Assembly: GCA_021229015.1 (NCBI GenBank) | Contig: CM037778.1 | Location: 15,009,504-15,073,503, forward strand | Direction: 5' to 3' | Length of the DNA stretch: 64,000 bases | DNA from: Solen grandis | Lineage: Eukaryota > Mollusca > Bivalvia > Adapedonta > Solenidae | Shown: one piece after another, positions 24,900 to 36,560 of the stretch | Layout: the number at the start of each line of letters is the position of its first letter | Numbering within the stretch: the stretch's first letter is position 1 | Program-made: the position numbers and the translations under genes | Notes under the pieces: model-generated | What the model was told of the DNA's origin: nothing | What the model saw: the letters and a program-made list of their open reading frames with translations, nothing else | Database searches by the model: none

Positions 24900-25962
24900 T
24901 TGAAAATAAGATATCGTCTATTAAAGACAGAATGTGTCCCCTTTGTTCTTTGTTATGCTGGTGACCGAAATTGTATGCAAACGGTAAATTATCTTTCGAA
25001 TTTATGCTGTGTGGCTTTTATATGAACTCTCGAAGGAAGACACTGTTGTCTGGCGTGCGTTCACGTATCATACAACATAAGGTAAACGTGAAATAGCTCT
25101 ATGCTAGGACAATTTCATAGCTGTGTGTAGTATTAAGTGGCACAAATGGCGTCATTCATACCCGATTCAAAGTTAATCATGGGCAACGGATTTTATAGGC
25201 AAAGTTTAACAAGCACCATAAGTCTTAGATTTGTGATCTGTTGTTGTTGTTTTTTTTGTTGTTGTTTTTTTTTGTTTTTTTTCCTTTCTTTTTTTTTTCT
25301 TTGTCATTTCTGTAGAATCCGTTTAATTCTGCTATGCAGGTCATAATAAATCTATTTTTGTTCACAGCAATTGAAAGTTTTCATTAATAAGATCATTCTG
25401 AACTATATTCCAGTGCTACAATTATTATCATCCCCTGTGAAATTAAAACTACACGCCGTTAAACATGTGACACCAATCAGTCCTTTTTAATTTAATGTTT
25501 TCATTTCGTGTGTTAAAATTATTTATTTGATTCAGCGGCATTTTATGCCATCAAAGTCTAACAGATTGCCAATTCACCTAACAACTCTTTCCCGGGATTC
25601 TGGCAGTACTGAAATTTTAGCACACATCTATATAGTTAATCAAGTACAGTGATGGAATACGAATGGCCATCCAGGAAGAAATTTTATGTCATTCATCATG
25701 GAGACCGTGCCTGACCCCAGTTGGAATCAAACCAATAACCCTCGGCTTCACAGCCAAGCGCCATCAAGGCCGGTTTATTTATGTGATTGGGCACTGGGCA
25801 TGATATAACCCATATCTGATCAGATGAAACCCAAAAAGTAAAAAACATTCCCGCGATTTCGCGGGACTTCTTCTAGTACATAAACAAAGTGCTTGAGAAT
25901 TGTATCTCATATCAACGTCGAGGTTGTCGAAAACTTGTATCCGTAAATGACATGCACGTTTA
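24900..25962. other. No gene recognised
   Basis: Upstream of lectin exon A. The 69-codon frame at 25137-25346 is mostly a T/GTT low-complexity tract (25240-25303). No further exon or signal peptide could be supported. Confidence 0.4.
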
Positions 25963-26508
25963 TACGAAAGCCCATTTAGCTCATATTCGTTGGTAAAAAA
26001 AATCGCATTAAAACGCGAAACTTTCCCGACTAAACGCGATACTTTCGCAAATTAACGCGCTAGTTTTGCGTTATATCGCGAAATTTTCGGGAAAAAACGC
26101 GTAACATTCGCGTTATAACGCGATACATTCGCGAATTAACGCGTTATTTTCGCGTAATAATGCGAAACTTTAGGCAAGAAACGCGTAACTTTCGCGTTAT
26201 AACGCCAAACTTTCGAGATTTAACGCGTTACTTTCGCGTTGTAAAGTGAAACTTTTGCGAATAAACGCGAAATATTTTATATATAGACAGGCCTTTTCAT
26301 TCAAAATTTCTTTATGGAAAGCCATGATTAACTAATGATAGGAACGATGTATGAAGACATTGGATTGTAAACATTTCTCAGTGACGAAACATATATCGAT
26401 ACTTAAATTAAATATAGAATTTAATCATATACTACAATACATAATTATTAAGTTTCTTTTTCCTTCTTTTTTTCCTTTGGGTTAGTTATAGATCTTAATA
26501 TAGCATAA

Positions 26509-27760
26509 AAGCCGCCTCAACTTAAACGAATTGCCTGAAATAAGCCTTGCGATGGCCGACGAAAAGCATTTTTTAAAAATCGTTTTCAATGGTAATTGAT
26601 AGTAAATCATAGTTATCCTTCGTTCTTGGTTTGTACGCCTTCTGAACTAACAGTTGCGATTATCCAAATTCGTGCTGAAATTTTGAACATGTTTAAAATT
26701 TCCCGACGAATTGAAAAATCGTCTGTTATCTGATTGAATTCGCATCTCTTATTTAGTCTTCGGTAATAATTCGTTTATCGTTCGTATGTTATTGTCACGC
26801 ATCGCCCTCATCGCACTCTTCCAAAAATGGACAGATCTCGAAAGAACCTAACGAAGCAACACGATGACTAAATATGACTTGCGTATAGAAACGAAGACTT
26901 ACTATGACAAACGTATATTCGCTTGCCTTCGTCTATGCGAAGGGCAACTAAGACTAACGTTTACTAAATTTTAATAGCGATGCAGACACGAACGCAAGTC
27001 TAAGAGAAACTATAACAAACTATGGATTGCGAATTGATACGAACACGAGCGAGTTGCAAGACGAAATATTTGGTGAATTCTGGGCCTCTTAGACCTGTCA
27101 CGCATCATATAAGGTCCATCTCTATCATTTTGCTTCAGTCCTGGCCAAAATTTCAACTTGTTGGCATCAAAGCTCCTCAAAATTTTACAGTTTATCGCAT
27201 TTTTTTTTAAGATGGAAGATACAGCCCGCCTCAGAGTCCAGTATTTACTGGCAATGGCTCATAATGAAGTTGTACTTCAGCAGCTGAACCTGCACCAATT
27301 CATCAGAGGCCGCTTCAGAAGGAGACGAGGCTTCAGACGGCGTCGTATCTGGAGAAGGACTTCGCTGCCCCCTGCCAGAAAAAGTGCCTTTTTCAGTACT
27401 GAAATTTGGACGGAACTGGTCGCCTTTCGAGAACGCCCGATCTTTTCGTTCGCCTTCGTTGCCAATTGCACACCTTAGCAAACCATCGCTCATTTTACGT
27501 TCGTTTTATCGGGCCATATCAACCCTTCACTCGTCTTCGGCTACAATTTACTCAAAGAAGTGAACCGAAAAATCGTGACCCTTCGTAAGTCATATTTATC
27601 TTTCGCTTACCGTTCGTTGATCATATTTGACAATAGTTTATAATCGGATGATTTGAAGGCAATTTTGTTTGAATTCGTTGAATTCGCGCGCATTTTGTCC
27701 ATTTTCCCCATTTGTTCCCCTTCGTCCCCCTATCTTCGCTTATGTCTGAGGCGGCTTTAA
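26509..27760 (+). mobile_element. TIR element, possible PIF/Harbinger-like remnant
   Basis: Inverted tips AAAGCCGCCTCA at 26510 and TGAGGCGGCTTT near 27748. Inside, a plus frame from 27212 reads MEDTARLRVQYLLAMAH, then an Arg-rich block (RRRRIWRRTSLPPARK) reminiscent of the start of Harbinger transposases. It stops without any catalytic part. Class assignment is inference from that block. Confidence 0.45.
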
Positions 27761-27799
27761 AGAATAAGAAATGCCGATATCAATTATGACACAGATAAA

Positions 27800-27990
27800 C
27801 TAGTTCCGGTAGCAAAGTGGTCACAGTGCCGCTCGTAACCGAGAGGTAGTGGGTTCGATCCTATGGTGCGACATATCAAAGCTATTTGAGTGCTACTGAT
27901 ATATTTGCTCTACATATATGGGTAGCTGACCCATCTTCAAAATAATGTGACTGGGTGGGGTATCATACCACTCACTCATCTACAATTCTT
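27800..27990 (+). repeat. SINE family 1 copy, truncated
   Basis: tRNA-like head (TAGCAAAGTGGTCACAGTGC, B box GTGGGTTCGATCC), then CGACATATCAAAG and part of the body up to GACTGGGTGGGGTATCATACC. Confidence 0.65.
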
Positions 27991-28105
27991 GCTTACAACT
28001 GTCTTTAGTAGTTTTCAATGTGTTCATATAAACTGATTAAAACAATTTTTTGGATAGCTTACAAAGAAAATAAAGAAGCCCTTTTAAATTTTAAAACTTT
28101 CCTGT

Positions 28106-28265
28106 GGGTTCTTATCCCGGCAGGGTCATTCGGATTTTCATGTGAGGAAGCCTTCCAGCTGGCTTGCGGTGGATGCCGCCGTGCATTCAGGGTCTTTCTC
28201 CACCTATGATTAGCTGGACGTCGCTATATGACTGAAATACTGCCGAAAAGACGCTAAACTCAAAT
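28106..28265 (+). repeat. SINE family 2, 3' part
   Basis: TGTGGGTTCTTATCCCGGCA (degraded B box), GTCATTCGGATTTTCATGTG, TTAGCTGGACGTCGC and the tail CTCAAATAGTCAA. Confidence 0.75.
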
Positions 28266-28538
28266 AGTCAATTCAAGTTCTTGTCAAGTCAAAACTTTCC
28301 TGACATCAACTTCTAATATACTCTGGTATAGATATGGTGTAAATAGAGTAAAAAAATAGTTCGAAACAGCCAAAGATACTTTACCATTTGTAGAACTGGT
28401 GATGTTCAATTCAGTAAATTTATGTGTAAAAATCATTGTTTAACTCACCTTTTATTAGGTAATTAATTAGTTTATACACGTCATTGTCATTCTCACGCTT
28501 TTATGCGGTTTCAAATTTATTATCATAATATCATTTTT

Positions 28539-28540
28539 TG

Positions 28541-28571
<31 letters not shown>
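28539..28571. repeat. Poly-T run
   Basis: Homopolymer T of about 32 bases just before the SINE at 28595. Confidence 0.85.
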
Positions 28572-28572
<1 letters not shown>

Positions 28573-28594
28573 ATAATTATTTTTGAAGACTGTC

Positions 28595-28858
28595 TTCTGT
28601 GGCCGAGTGGTTAGAGCTTCTGCCTCGTAGGATCCCCGATCGCGATATATCAAAGTCATCGTTAAAATGGTACTGGTAGCTGCCTGCTTAACGCTCATAT
28701 ACAGTGCAGCCCAAGAACTGGTTGGCCCAGTGCCAAGATAATGCGATTAAGTGTGGTATCATGCTACACGTATATGGCGTAATACTGCAGTATGGCAGCA
28801 CTTCATCTGGCTCAAGTAGACATAGACTCCAAATGACTGAAATACTTTGGGAGGGGAT
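28595..28858 (+). repeat. SINE family 1 copy
   Basis: Head GTGGCCGAGTGGTTAGAGC, degraded B box, then the body with TTGGCCCAGTGCCAAGATAA, GGTATCATGC and TGACTGAAATACT. Confidence 0.7.
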
Positions 28859-29139
28859 GGGTGTGTTATTTGAACGCGATTTTTGTGACTTTTTTAACGG
28901 ACGGTGTTTCATAATTTGAACATAAAATTGAAAGATAATACACAGCTGTCTTGACCTGATACCTCATTGATATTGCTTTTATATCATAGTTTATATACTG
29001 CAATAATTTTGTTATATTATAAACATGTTCATCCTCACTTCACCATACTTGGATTATAATAAATTAAACTTCTATAAATGAAAGTTCAAGTGGACAAGTC
29101 TTTCGCTTTGCTTCTTCATTGTAAGTTGGCATCTAGATC

Positions 29140-30062
29140 ATGACAAAGGTATCCGGTACGTTGATTTGACCGAAAAACTGCCGCATTAAAAAAAATCTTA
29201 TATATAATAAGAAGGCAGATAACTTTTTCCCTTGAGATCGTACATTATGTCGTTTCAGTTGCCGTAACTCCTTTGATTATTGATAGATTTTCATTAAATT
29301 GGTCTTATTTTGTGTGGAAGGAATGAATGAAGACATACAGGGACAAAAACACGTTTGGTCGGAAGAGATCTGGCCGACAGAATCTCGCCAATTTCTCCCG
29401 TGTAAAACTATAGAAAAATTAAAACCACAATATCAGTGTTGAATTGTATGGACAGATACTGATGAAAGAAACAAATATACCTGAAATTAACACTTGTGCT
29501 GACTTAAGATCTATTATTTTGAGAAATTTTGTGACTAAATCGAAAACAAAACTACATCAGCAATGTCACAGAGACGCTCGATAGAAACTGTATAGAATCC
29601 GCTGTTTAAACGTAGCTGATCATCAGTCAAGCCTTGAAGGTCGAGTCGGATGAATTTTCAAAAAGACTGGATAAGGTGAAAAATGAAGTAACAAGTATTC
29701 ATTTTTGGTTTATTTGATTCTTTTATCCGTATCTGTCCATACAGTTCATTGCTGATATTTCTTTAGTTTTACACGGAAGAGATTGGCGAGATTCCGTCGG
29801 TCAGATCTCTTCCGACCAAACACGTTTTCGACTTCGCGAACTTCCTTTGGCAAAGGGGTGCTTTTTGTACCTGATTGTCTTCATTCATCCCTTCCACGCA
29901 AAATATGACCAATTTTATGAAAATCCACCAAAAGGAGTTACGGCAATTAAAACGACATGATGTACGTTTTCAGTGAACGAAATTACCTACTACTTATTAT
30001 TTATAAGGTCATTTTTTTTAATAGGCAGCAACGTACCGGTTATCTTTGGATAAAAAAATCAT
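29140..30062. mobile_element. Palindromic foldback element, ~300-bp arms
   Basis: The left arm 29140-29460 and right arm 29735-30062 are inverted copies: CCGGTACGTTG against CAACGTACCGG, TGTCGTTTCAGTTGCCGTAA against its complement near 29938, and GGTCGGAAGAGATC against GATCTCTTCCGACC. The loop is about 270 bp with no frame. It lies inside the larger foldback element. Confidence 0.7.
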
Positions 30063-30499
30063 GTTTCGTTTTATCGAGACAAGCTAGGTTTCGGCGAAAG
30101 TTTAAGTTTGAAAGCGAAATTTTCGCGATGTAACGCGACATTGACGCATTTGTTCGCGAAACTTTCGCAGATATTCCCGGAAGTTTCGCGTTAAAACGCT
30201 TAATTCGCGAAAGTCACGCGTTATAGCACTAAAGTTATGCGTTAATCGCGACAGTTTTGCGTTATAACGCGGAACTAACGCTTAAATTCGCAAAAGTATC
30301 GCGTTATTCGCGAAATTTTCGCGTTTAACACGAAACCTACACGTTAAATAACGCGAAAGTTACACGATTATTCCCTAAAGTTTCGCGTTATAACGCGACA
30401 CTAACGCGTTAATTCGCGCAAGTATCGCGTTTATTCTCGAAAGTTTTGCGTTTCAACGTGAAAATATCAGCGAAAATGAGCTCATTGGGCTTTCGTACG

Positions 30500-31300
30500 T
30501 TAGTTATTTCTAAGATTTAATCATGATGCAAAACTTAACCACACACAAACACACTCACACGCCGTCTCTTTACATATACCTTAATGGAAAGAGAATGCGT
30601 GTGTAGAGAACGGGAGGGGAGCAAACATGAACAGACTTTATCGAAAACACAATGTAATCAACGATGGCAATTAAGAAACATAAAAACACATATTGCGACA
30701 TATATGTATACAATAGTATCTAGGACAACATCAAATACAATCGGAATATATGAACCAATGAATAAGTATATGATATATTGATCATAGCGTCCTTACCGTA
30801 ATACGAGATGAGATGTGCTATTAACAAACATGCACCAATTGTCGAGTATCCTTTTGTCTGCATGTTGATCCCTTTTCCCTTTCAAATCAGTGATCTCCTA
30901 TTTAAAACATTTTTTTAATCAATATTAGTTATTAAAAGGCACAAGTTATATTTATCTAAACAATGTAATAGCGAATTTCTGATGAGTTTCCAGGATGAAG
31001 TCAGTAATGTTTGTAATCAGCTCACGCACATTACTTCCCTATACTCTTGGGAGAACAATGGGTAAGGTCAGGAAGATGCAGATAAAAAATTGTGAACTTG
31101 AGTCATTCAGCTCATTGATCGTTTATCATCAGAATATATACCGACATTATAATCATTTTTTCACATGACAGAGAGCGAGATGTTACGGTCAGTATGAAAC
31201 CATAACAATTGTAACCTCGTAAGTTTGATCATACAATGTACCGTTCATAACAATTTAACCGGTCAAGTCGCAACCTCCTGAAAAAACTAACAAGATTCAA
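30500..31300. other. No gene recognised
   Basis: AT-rich spacer before the minisatellite; no domain in any frame. Confidence 0.4.
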
Positions 31301-31304
31301 TAAT

Positions 31305-33255
31305 GTGCAATTCAAGCTACATGAAGCAGGACCAATTGTATGCAATTCAAGCTACATGAGGCAGGGTTAATTATATGGAATTCAAGCTACATGAAGCAGG
31401 GTTAATAATGCTATTCAAGCTACATGAAGCAGGATTAATTATATGCAATTCAAGCTACATGAAGCAGGATTAATTATATGAAATTCAAGCTACATGAAGC
31501 AGGATTAATTAAATGCAATTAAAGCTACATGAAGCAGGATTTAATTATATGAAATTCAAGCTACATGAAGCAGGATTAATTAAATGCAATTCAAGCTACA
31601 TGAAGCAGTGATTTAAGTATATCCAATTCAAACTACATGAAAGCAGGATTTAATTATATGCAATTCAAGCTACATGAAGCAGGATTTAATTATATGCAAT
31701 TAAAGCTACATGAAGCAGGATTTAATTATATGCAATTAAAGCTACATGAAGCAGGATTTAATTATATGCAATTAAAGCTACATGAAGCAGGATTTAATTA
31801 TATGCAATTAAAGCTACATGAAGCAGGATTTAATTATATGCAATTCAAGCTACATGAAGCAGGATTTAATTATATGCAATTAAAGCTACATGAAGCAGGA
31901 TTTAATTATATGCAATTAAAGCTACATGAAGCAGGATTTAATTATATGCAATTAAAGCTACATGAAGCAGGATTTAATTATATGAAATTAAAGCTACATG
32001 AAGCAGGATTTAATTATATGCAATTAAAGCTACATGAAGCAGGATTTAAATATATGCAATTAAAGCTACATGAAGCAGGATTTAATTATATGAAATTCAA
32101 GCTACATGAAGCAGGATTAATTATATGCAATTAAAGCTACATGAAGCAGGATTTAATTATATGAAATTCAAGCTACATGAAGCAGGATTAAGTAAATGCA
32201 ATTAAAGCTACATGAAGCAGGATTAATTATATGCAATTCAAGCTACATGAAGCAGGATTTAATTATATGCAATTAAAGCTACATGAAGCAGGATTTAATT
32301 ATATGCAATTAAAGCTACATGAAGCGGGATTTAATTATATGCAATTCAAACTACATAAAGCGGGATTTAATTATATGCAATTCAATCTACATAAAGCAGG
32401 ATTTAATTATATGCAATTAAAGCTACATGAAACAGGATTTAATTATATGCAATTAAAGCTACATGAAGCAGGATTTAATTATATGCAATTAAAGCTACAT
32501 GAAGCAGGATTTAATTATATGCAATTAAAGCTACATGAAGCAGGATTTAATTATATGCAATTCAAACTACATAAAGCAGGATTTAATTATATGCAATTAA
32601 AGCTACATGAAGCAGGATTTAATTATATGCAATTAAAGCTACATGAAGCAGGATTTAATTATATGCAATTAAAGCTACATGAAGCAGGATTTAATTATAT
32701 GCAATTAAAGCTACATGAAGCAGGATTTAATTATATGCAATTAAAGCTACATGAAGCAGGATTTAATTATATGCAATTAAAGCTACATGAAGCAGGATTT
32801 AATTATATGCAATTAAAGCTACATGAAGCAGGATTTAATTGTATGCAATTAAAGCTACATCAAGCAGGATTTAATTATATGCAATTCAAGCTACATGAAG
32901 CGGGATTTAATTATATGCAATTAAAGCTACATGAAGCAGGATTTAATTATATGCAATTAAAGCTACATGAAGCAGGATTTAATTATATGCAATTAAAGCT
33001 ACATAAAGCAGGATTTAATTATATGCAATTAAAGCAACATGAAGCAGGATTTAATTATATGCAATTAAAGCAACATGAAGCGGGATTTAATTGTATGCAA
33101 TTAAAGCTACATGAAGCGGGATTTAATTGTATGCAATTAAAGCTACATCAAGTAGGATTTATTTATATGCAATTCAAGCTACATGAAGCAGGATTTAATT
33201 ATAATTATGCAATTCAACTACATTAAGCAGATTTTAATTGTATGCAGTTAAAGCT
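31305..33255 (+). repeat. 36-bp minisatellite, about 54 units
   Basis: The unit is GGATTTAATTATATGCAATT followed by AAAGCTACATGAAGCA. The first ~300 bp contain mostly 35-bp units (GGATTAATT). From 31637 most units are 36 bp, so one plus-strand frame (G-F-N-Y-M-Q-L-K-L-H-E-A) stays open for 165 and then 331 codons. The other five frames meet a stop in every unit. Unit changes include TTA to TTC, GAA to AAA, TAT to TGT and GCA to GCG. I see no promoter, splice site or start context, so a protein is unlikely. Confidence 0.9.
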
Positions 33256-33477
33256 AATGCCTGTAAGAGTAATGTTTATATGGAGTTACAATTTTCAGAT
33301 CATATTCACGTTTGTAAGACAGAATCCTTGTTTAAGAATTGTTATGAATGAGCTATATTCAACAACAAAGTTAACATTATTGCATTAAACATAACAACAT
33401 GTTTATAACAAAAATACAAGAGCAAAGGTGGACAAAATTACAGAAAAATAAATAAAGCAGTTACGAATGTTTCAAAC

Positions 33478-33520
33478 AGCGGTGATGATGATGTTGATGA
33501 TGATGATGATGATGATGATA
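33478..33520. repeat. (GAT)n microsatellite
   Basis: About twelve GAT units with one GTT interruption. Confidence 0.85.
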
Positions 33521-34215
33521 TATGTACAAAAGAAAAAAATAATAAATTGCAAATATTTTATACAAACACAAATATTGTAATAGTCAGTTATCTTAACATT
33601 CATTTTTTAATCTCTTAGTTAATTAGCATAACCCTCTTATGAAGTGTCCAATGGTAACGCCCCATAAAGTGCCGATGTTACATCAAGTTGTCAATACGTG
33701 TTAATTACCAACCCTAAATTTGAAAATAACTAAAACTTAGTCACGAGGTCCTCGTTTTTAGAATTCATATATGACCTTTTCAGGGACATACCAACTACCA
33801 AGACAAAAACTGCAAATCGTCATTGACAAAATTTGTATTTGGATTTTAGTTGTCGTATTTCTAATTTTGAAAGCAACTGAAGGTAAGTCTTAAAACTCAG
33901 AATTCCGAACATCCTTCTTATTCCGAAGTACATTTGTAGCAACGTTAAATATCGCACTAGCTCTAAATGTCGCACTCGACGTTGTATGTCGCAAGGCTGA
34001 CGCTAAATGTCGCAAAATCTCCTGACGTCAAATGTCGCAAAAATTGTACTGTCGCTAAATTTTGCAACATCAACGCTAAATGTCGCACTCCTTTATAAGT
34101 GGAAATTAATAATCCCACAGAACAACATACTACAGAATCACAGTGCCAGATGATCGATAATATTCATTTCAAGTTGTTTCCCTTTTGATTATAGTCAACA
34201 GTACAAACACGCGGA

Positions 34216-34616
34216 GCAGTTAGGGCAAGTTCAAACGGAACAGTTAGAGCAAGTTCTTCCCTTTGGCAAACCATCTTTCTTCAAATAACACAGTAATTCC
34301 ATTTCATAAACTATCCCCTCTTTCAAATACTCTACCGGTATCTCACTACATTTCTTATATTTCCAAGCTGAGATTTTGAAGGAGACTGTGTGTGAAGAGA
34401 TGATATATAACTTATTTTCAAGAAAGAAACATAGCAGATGTAAAAGAAAAACGTCGTGGAAAAAATACTGTTGTATTATTTGAAGAAAGAGAGATTTGCA
34501 TGGGGGAGAAGAAACAAATGAAGATACTAGTAGAGTATAAAGATTTTGAGACAGATCCTTCTTTTTATTAAAGAGACTATATAGCAAGGTAGTTTAAAAT
34601 GAATTAAGACAAGAAA

Positions 34617-34651
<35 letters not shown>

Positions 34652-35466
34652 ACACTTTGCATGAGAGCCTACGACCAGGATCTTGCTTGAATTGAGACCT
34701 AAACCGTACAACGGTAAAGGCCGATTGAGTTCGCCTTAAGCGAACGTTAGGGAAAGTCTGCATTGTGCAGAAACTTACTTGGGGCCTGACTGCTATCTAT
34801 AATAATCCACAGTTTATATACGTCAATTGTAATATCTTTCGAACGGGTATTAAATTGGTTCTACAATCAACTGTTTTTGTTTTGCATGAAATAAATATAA
34901 TTTTGAGCTTTTATGATTTCGTTTTATTTTGTTGTATATAGAGTTTTTATTACCTTCCAGGTGCTCAACGAAACACAACTAGCTAACTCAGTAATAACAG
35001 AATAGAACTAATTTTGGTATTAATTTTTTCCCCAACGAAATGGAATCGTTCTATTAAACAGGCTGTTACAGCCCAATGATAATGTTATAGATTTTCTAAT
35101 TCCATTTACAAAAAGGCTCCAAAGTTGCGCAGTGGTTTCGACTCCGTCTACAACTCCCATAGGTGAAAATCAAAATAAGCTATTTATTTTATCGGCTATT
35201 TAACTTGTTATTTTGTAATAATATTATTCTATTTTAATCGTTCATTTATTTTTGTTTTGAAAAGGACCTACATTTCATTCACTTACCTTCATACTAGTAA
35301 TCATTTGTACTTTTAACTTGTAAAAACGTGCATATACAAGACCCATTTCTCATTCAAAATTGTTCCAGGGGGGAGAAACAAATGAAGTGAAGATAGAGTA
35401 TAATTATTTTTTTTTAATTTCTTCCGCGTGAACTTGCCCAATCGTGAACTTGCCCTAACTGTTCCA
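34216..35466. mobile_element. Nested inverted-repeat element (GGGCAAGTTC words)
   Basis: CAGTTAGGGCAAGTTC and CAGTTAGAGCAAGTTC at 34217-34256 face GAACTTGCCCAATC and GAACTTGCCCTAACTG at 35429-35461. Each side holds the word twice. About 1.25 kb with a (GA)n run at 34621-34648 and no recognised gene. Confidence 0.5.
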
Positions 35467-35554
35467 TTTGAATATCAAAATAAAAATTAACGATTGTTTG
35501 ACACTGCGATTATATCGCCTCACCAGCACTATCAGTGCTTTGATTTTTATCTTG

Positions 35555-35700
35555 TTTGTTTGGTTGGTTTAACGTCCCACCGACAGTATTTCAGTCATTT
35601 CGAGACGATGTCTACGTGAGACAGATATAGTGCTGTCACACTGCAGTATCACGCCGTAGACCTGTGGCATGATACCACACCCAGTCACATTGCTAGTATT
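35555..35700 (-). repeat. SINE family 1, 3' part
   Basis: TTTGTTTGGTTGGTTTAACG tail complement, then CAGTATTTCAGTCATTTCG and CCACACCCAGTCACATT; the head is absent. Confidence 0.8.
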
Positions 35701-35834
35701 CTGTCTATGAAAGAGAAAGTCAGCAACAAACATTAAAGGTTCATTATGCTTGATTATAAGTTGTAAATGGTTTCTCATATGTTGATGTATATTTTCCTTA
35801 TAAATTATCGTTATATAAAATGGCAGAATTTAAG

Positions 35835-36560
35835 GCCGTAAAAGCAAGAAGAGTACTAGCACAACTGTTCTGATCTTTCTCTGAATTATCTTACATTCCC
35901 GTTAAAACATGTTTTAAAGTATCTGATACAAAAGTAAGTGCATTCTTATCATTTAGCTTGGAAATATGGGGCCTGAAACAAGTACAGTGTATAGAAAGTG
36001 TACATACATTTACTTACAAGAAATTTTTAAAATGTTCTTTCTTGTAATAATGCAGTTATGGGAGACCTTAGTAGATATCCCTTGTACATTAATACTTATA
36101 AGAGGTGCATAAAACTTTGGTTAAGACTGTTAAATCTGCCATAAGATGATTTCCGAAGTCATGATACAAATGTTAAAATAGTACGATTCAATTGTATATA
36201 TAGTAGAAAATTGAGGACCTATAAAGATTTTAAGATTAAATTTAGTTTCGAACCATATATAAGTATCATAGATATTGGTAAATTTAGAAATCATTTTGCT
36301 TCGTTTAGGTTTTCAAGTGATTATCTAATGATTGAACAAGGTAGGCATCATAATATCCTGTTGGAATACCGGCTTTGTGTATATTGTGAGAGTTTATTGA
36401 AAGATGAATTTCATTTGAATTTTCTAATGTATGTCCATTATATAATGAGGACCATGAAAGATATAGAAGCAATTTTCATGTATCAAAGTATCAAATGCAA
36501 ATTATATATGATTTTGCAATCTTATGTCATCAACAAACGAAGTTATTATACGAAATACTG
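35835..36560 (+). mobile_element. 5'-truncated non-LTR retrotransposon (C-terminal end)
   Basis: Plus-strand pieces read AFLSFSLEIWGLKQVQCIES (35940-36000), then in another frame TYKDFKIKFSFEPYIS, FASFRFSSDYLMIEQGRHHN and RLCVYCESLLKDEFHL (36211-36430). These match the region after the RT domain of the same broad LINE type as 11968-17036, including the CxxC-H knuckle. Three or more frameshifts; inactive. Confidence 0.75.

Larger units (their letters stand above)
25963..30497. mobile_element. Foldback-like element with AACGCGAAA-word arms
   Basis: The left arm starts TACGAAAGCCCA-TTTA-GCTCAT (25963) and the right arm ends GAGCTCA-TTGGGCTTTCGTA (30497), so the tips are inverted. Each tip is followed by an array of AACGCGAAA/TTTCGCG words with irregular spacing (left 25998-26280, right 30085-30470). 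The interior is full of later insertions: a TIR element at 26509, SINEs at 27800, 28106 and 28600, and another inverted repeat at 29140. No transposase remains. Confidence 0.65.

Noticed and set aside
31637..33226. Repeat protein of 165 and 331 codons
   Set aside because: It is a minisatellite whose unit length is a multiple of three. There is no start context, and units vary mainly by replacement changes.
34231..34763. Minus-strand frames of 118 and 78 codons
   Set aside because: They lie inside an inverted-repeat element, include a (GA)n run and have no domain.
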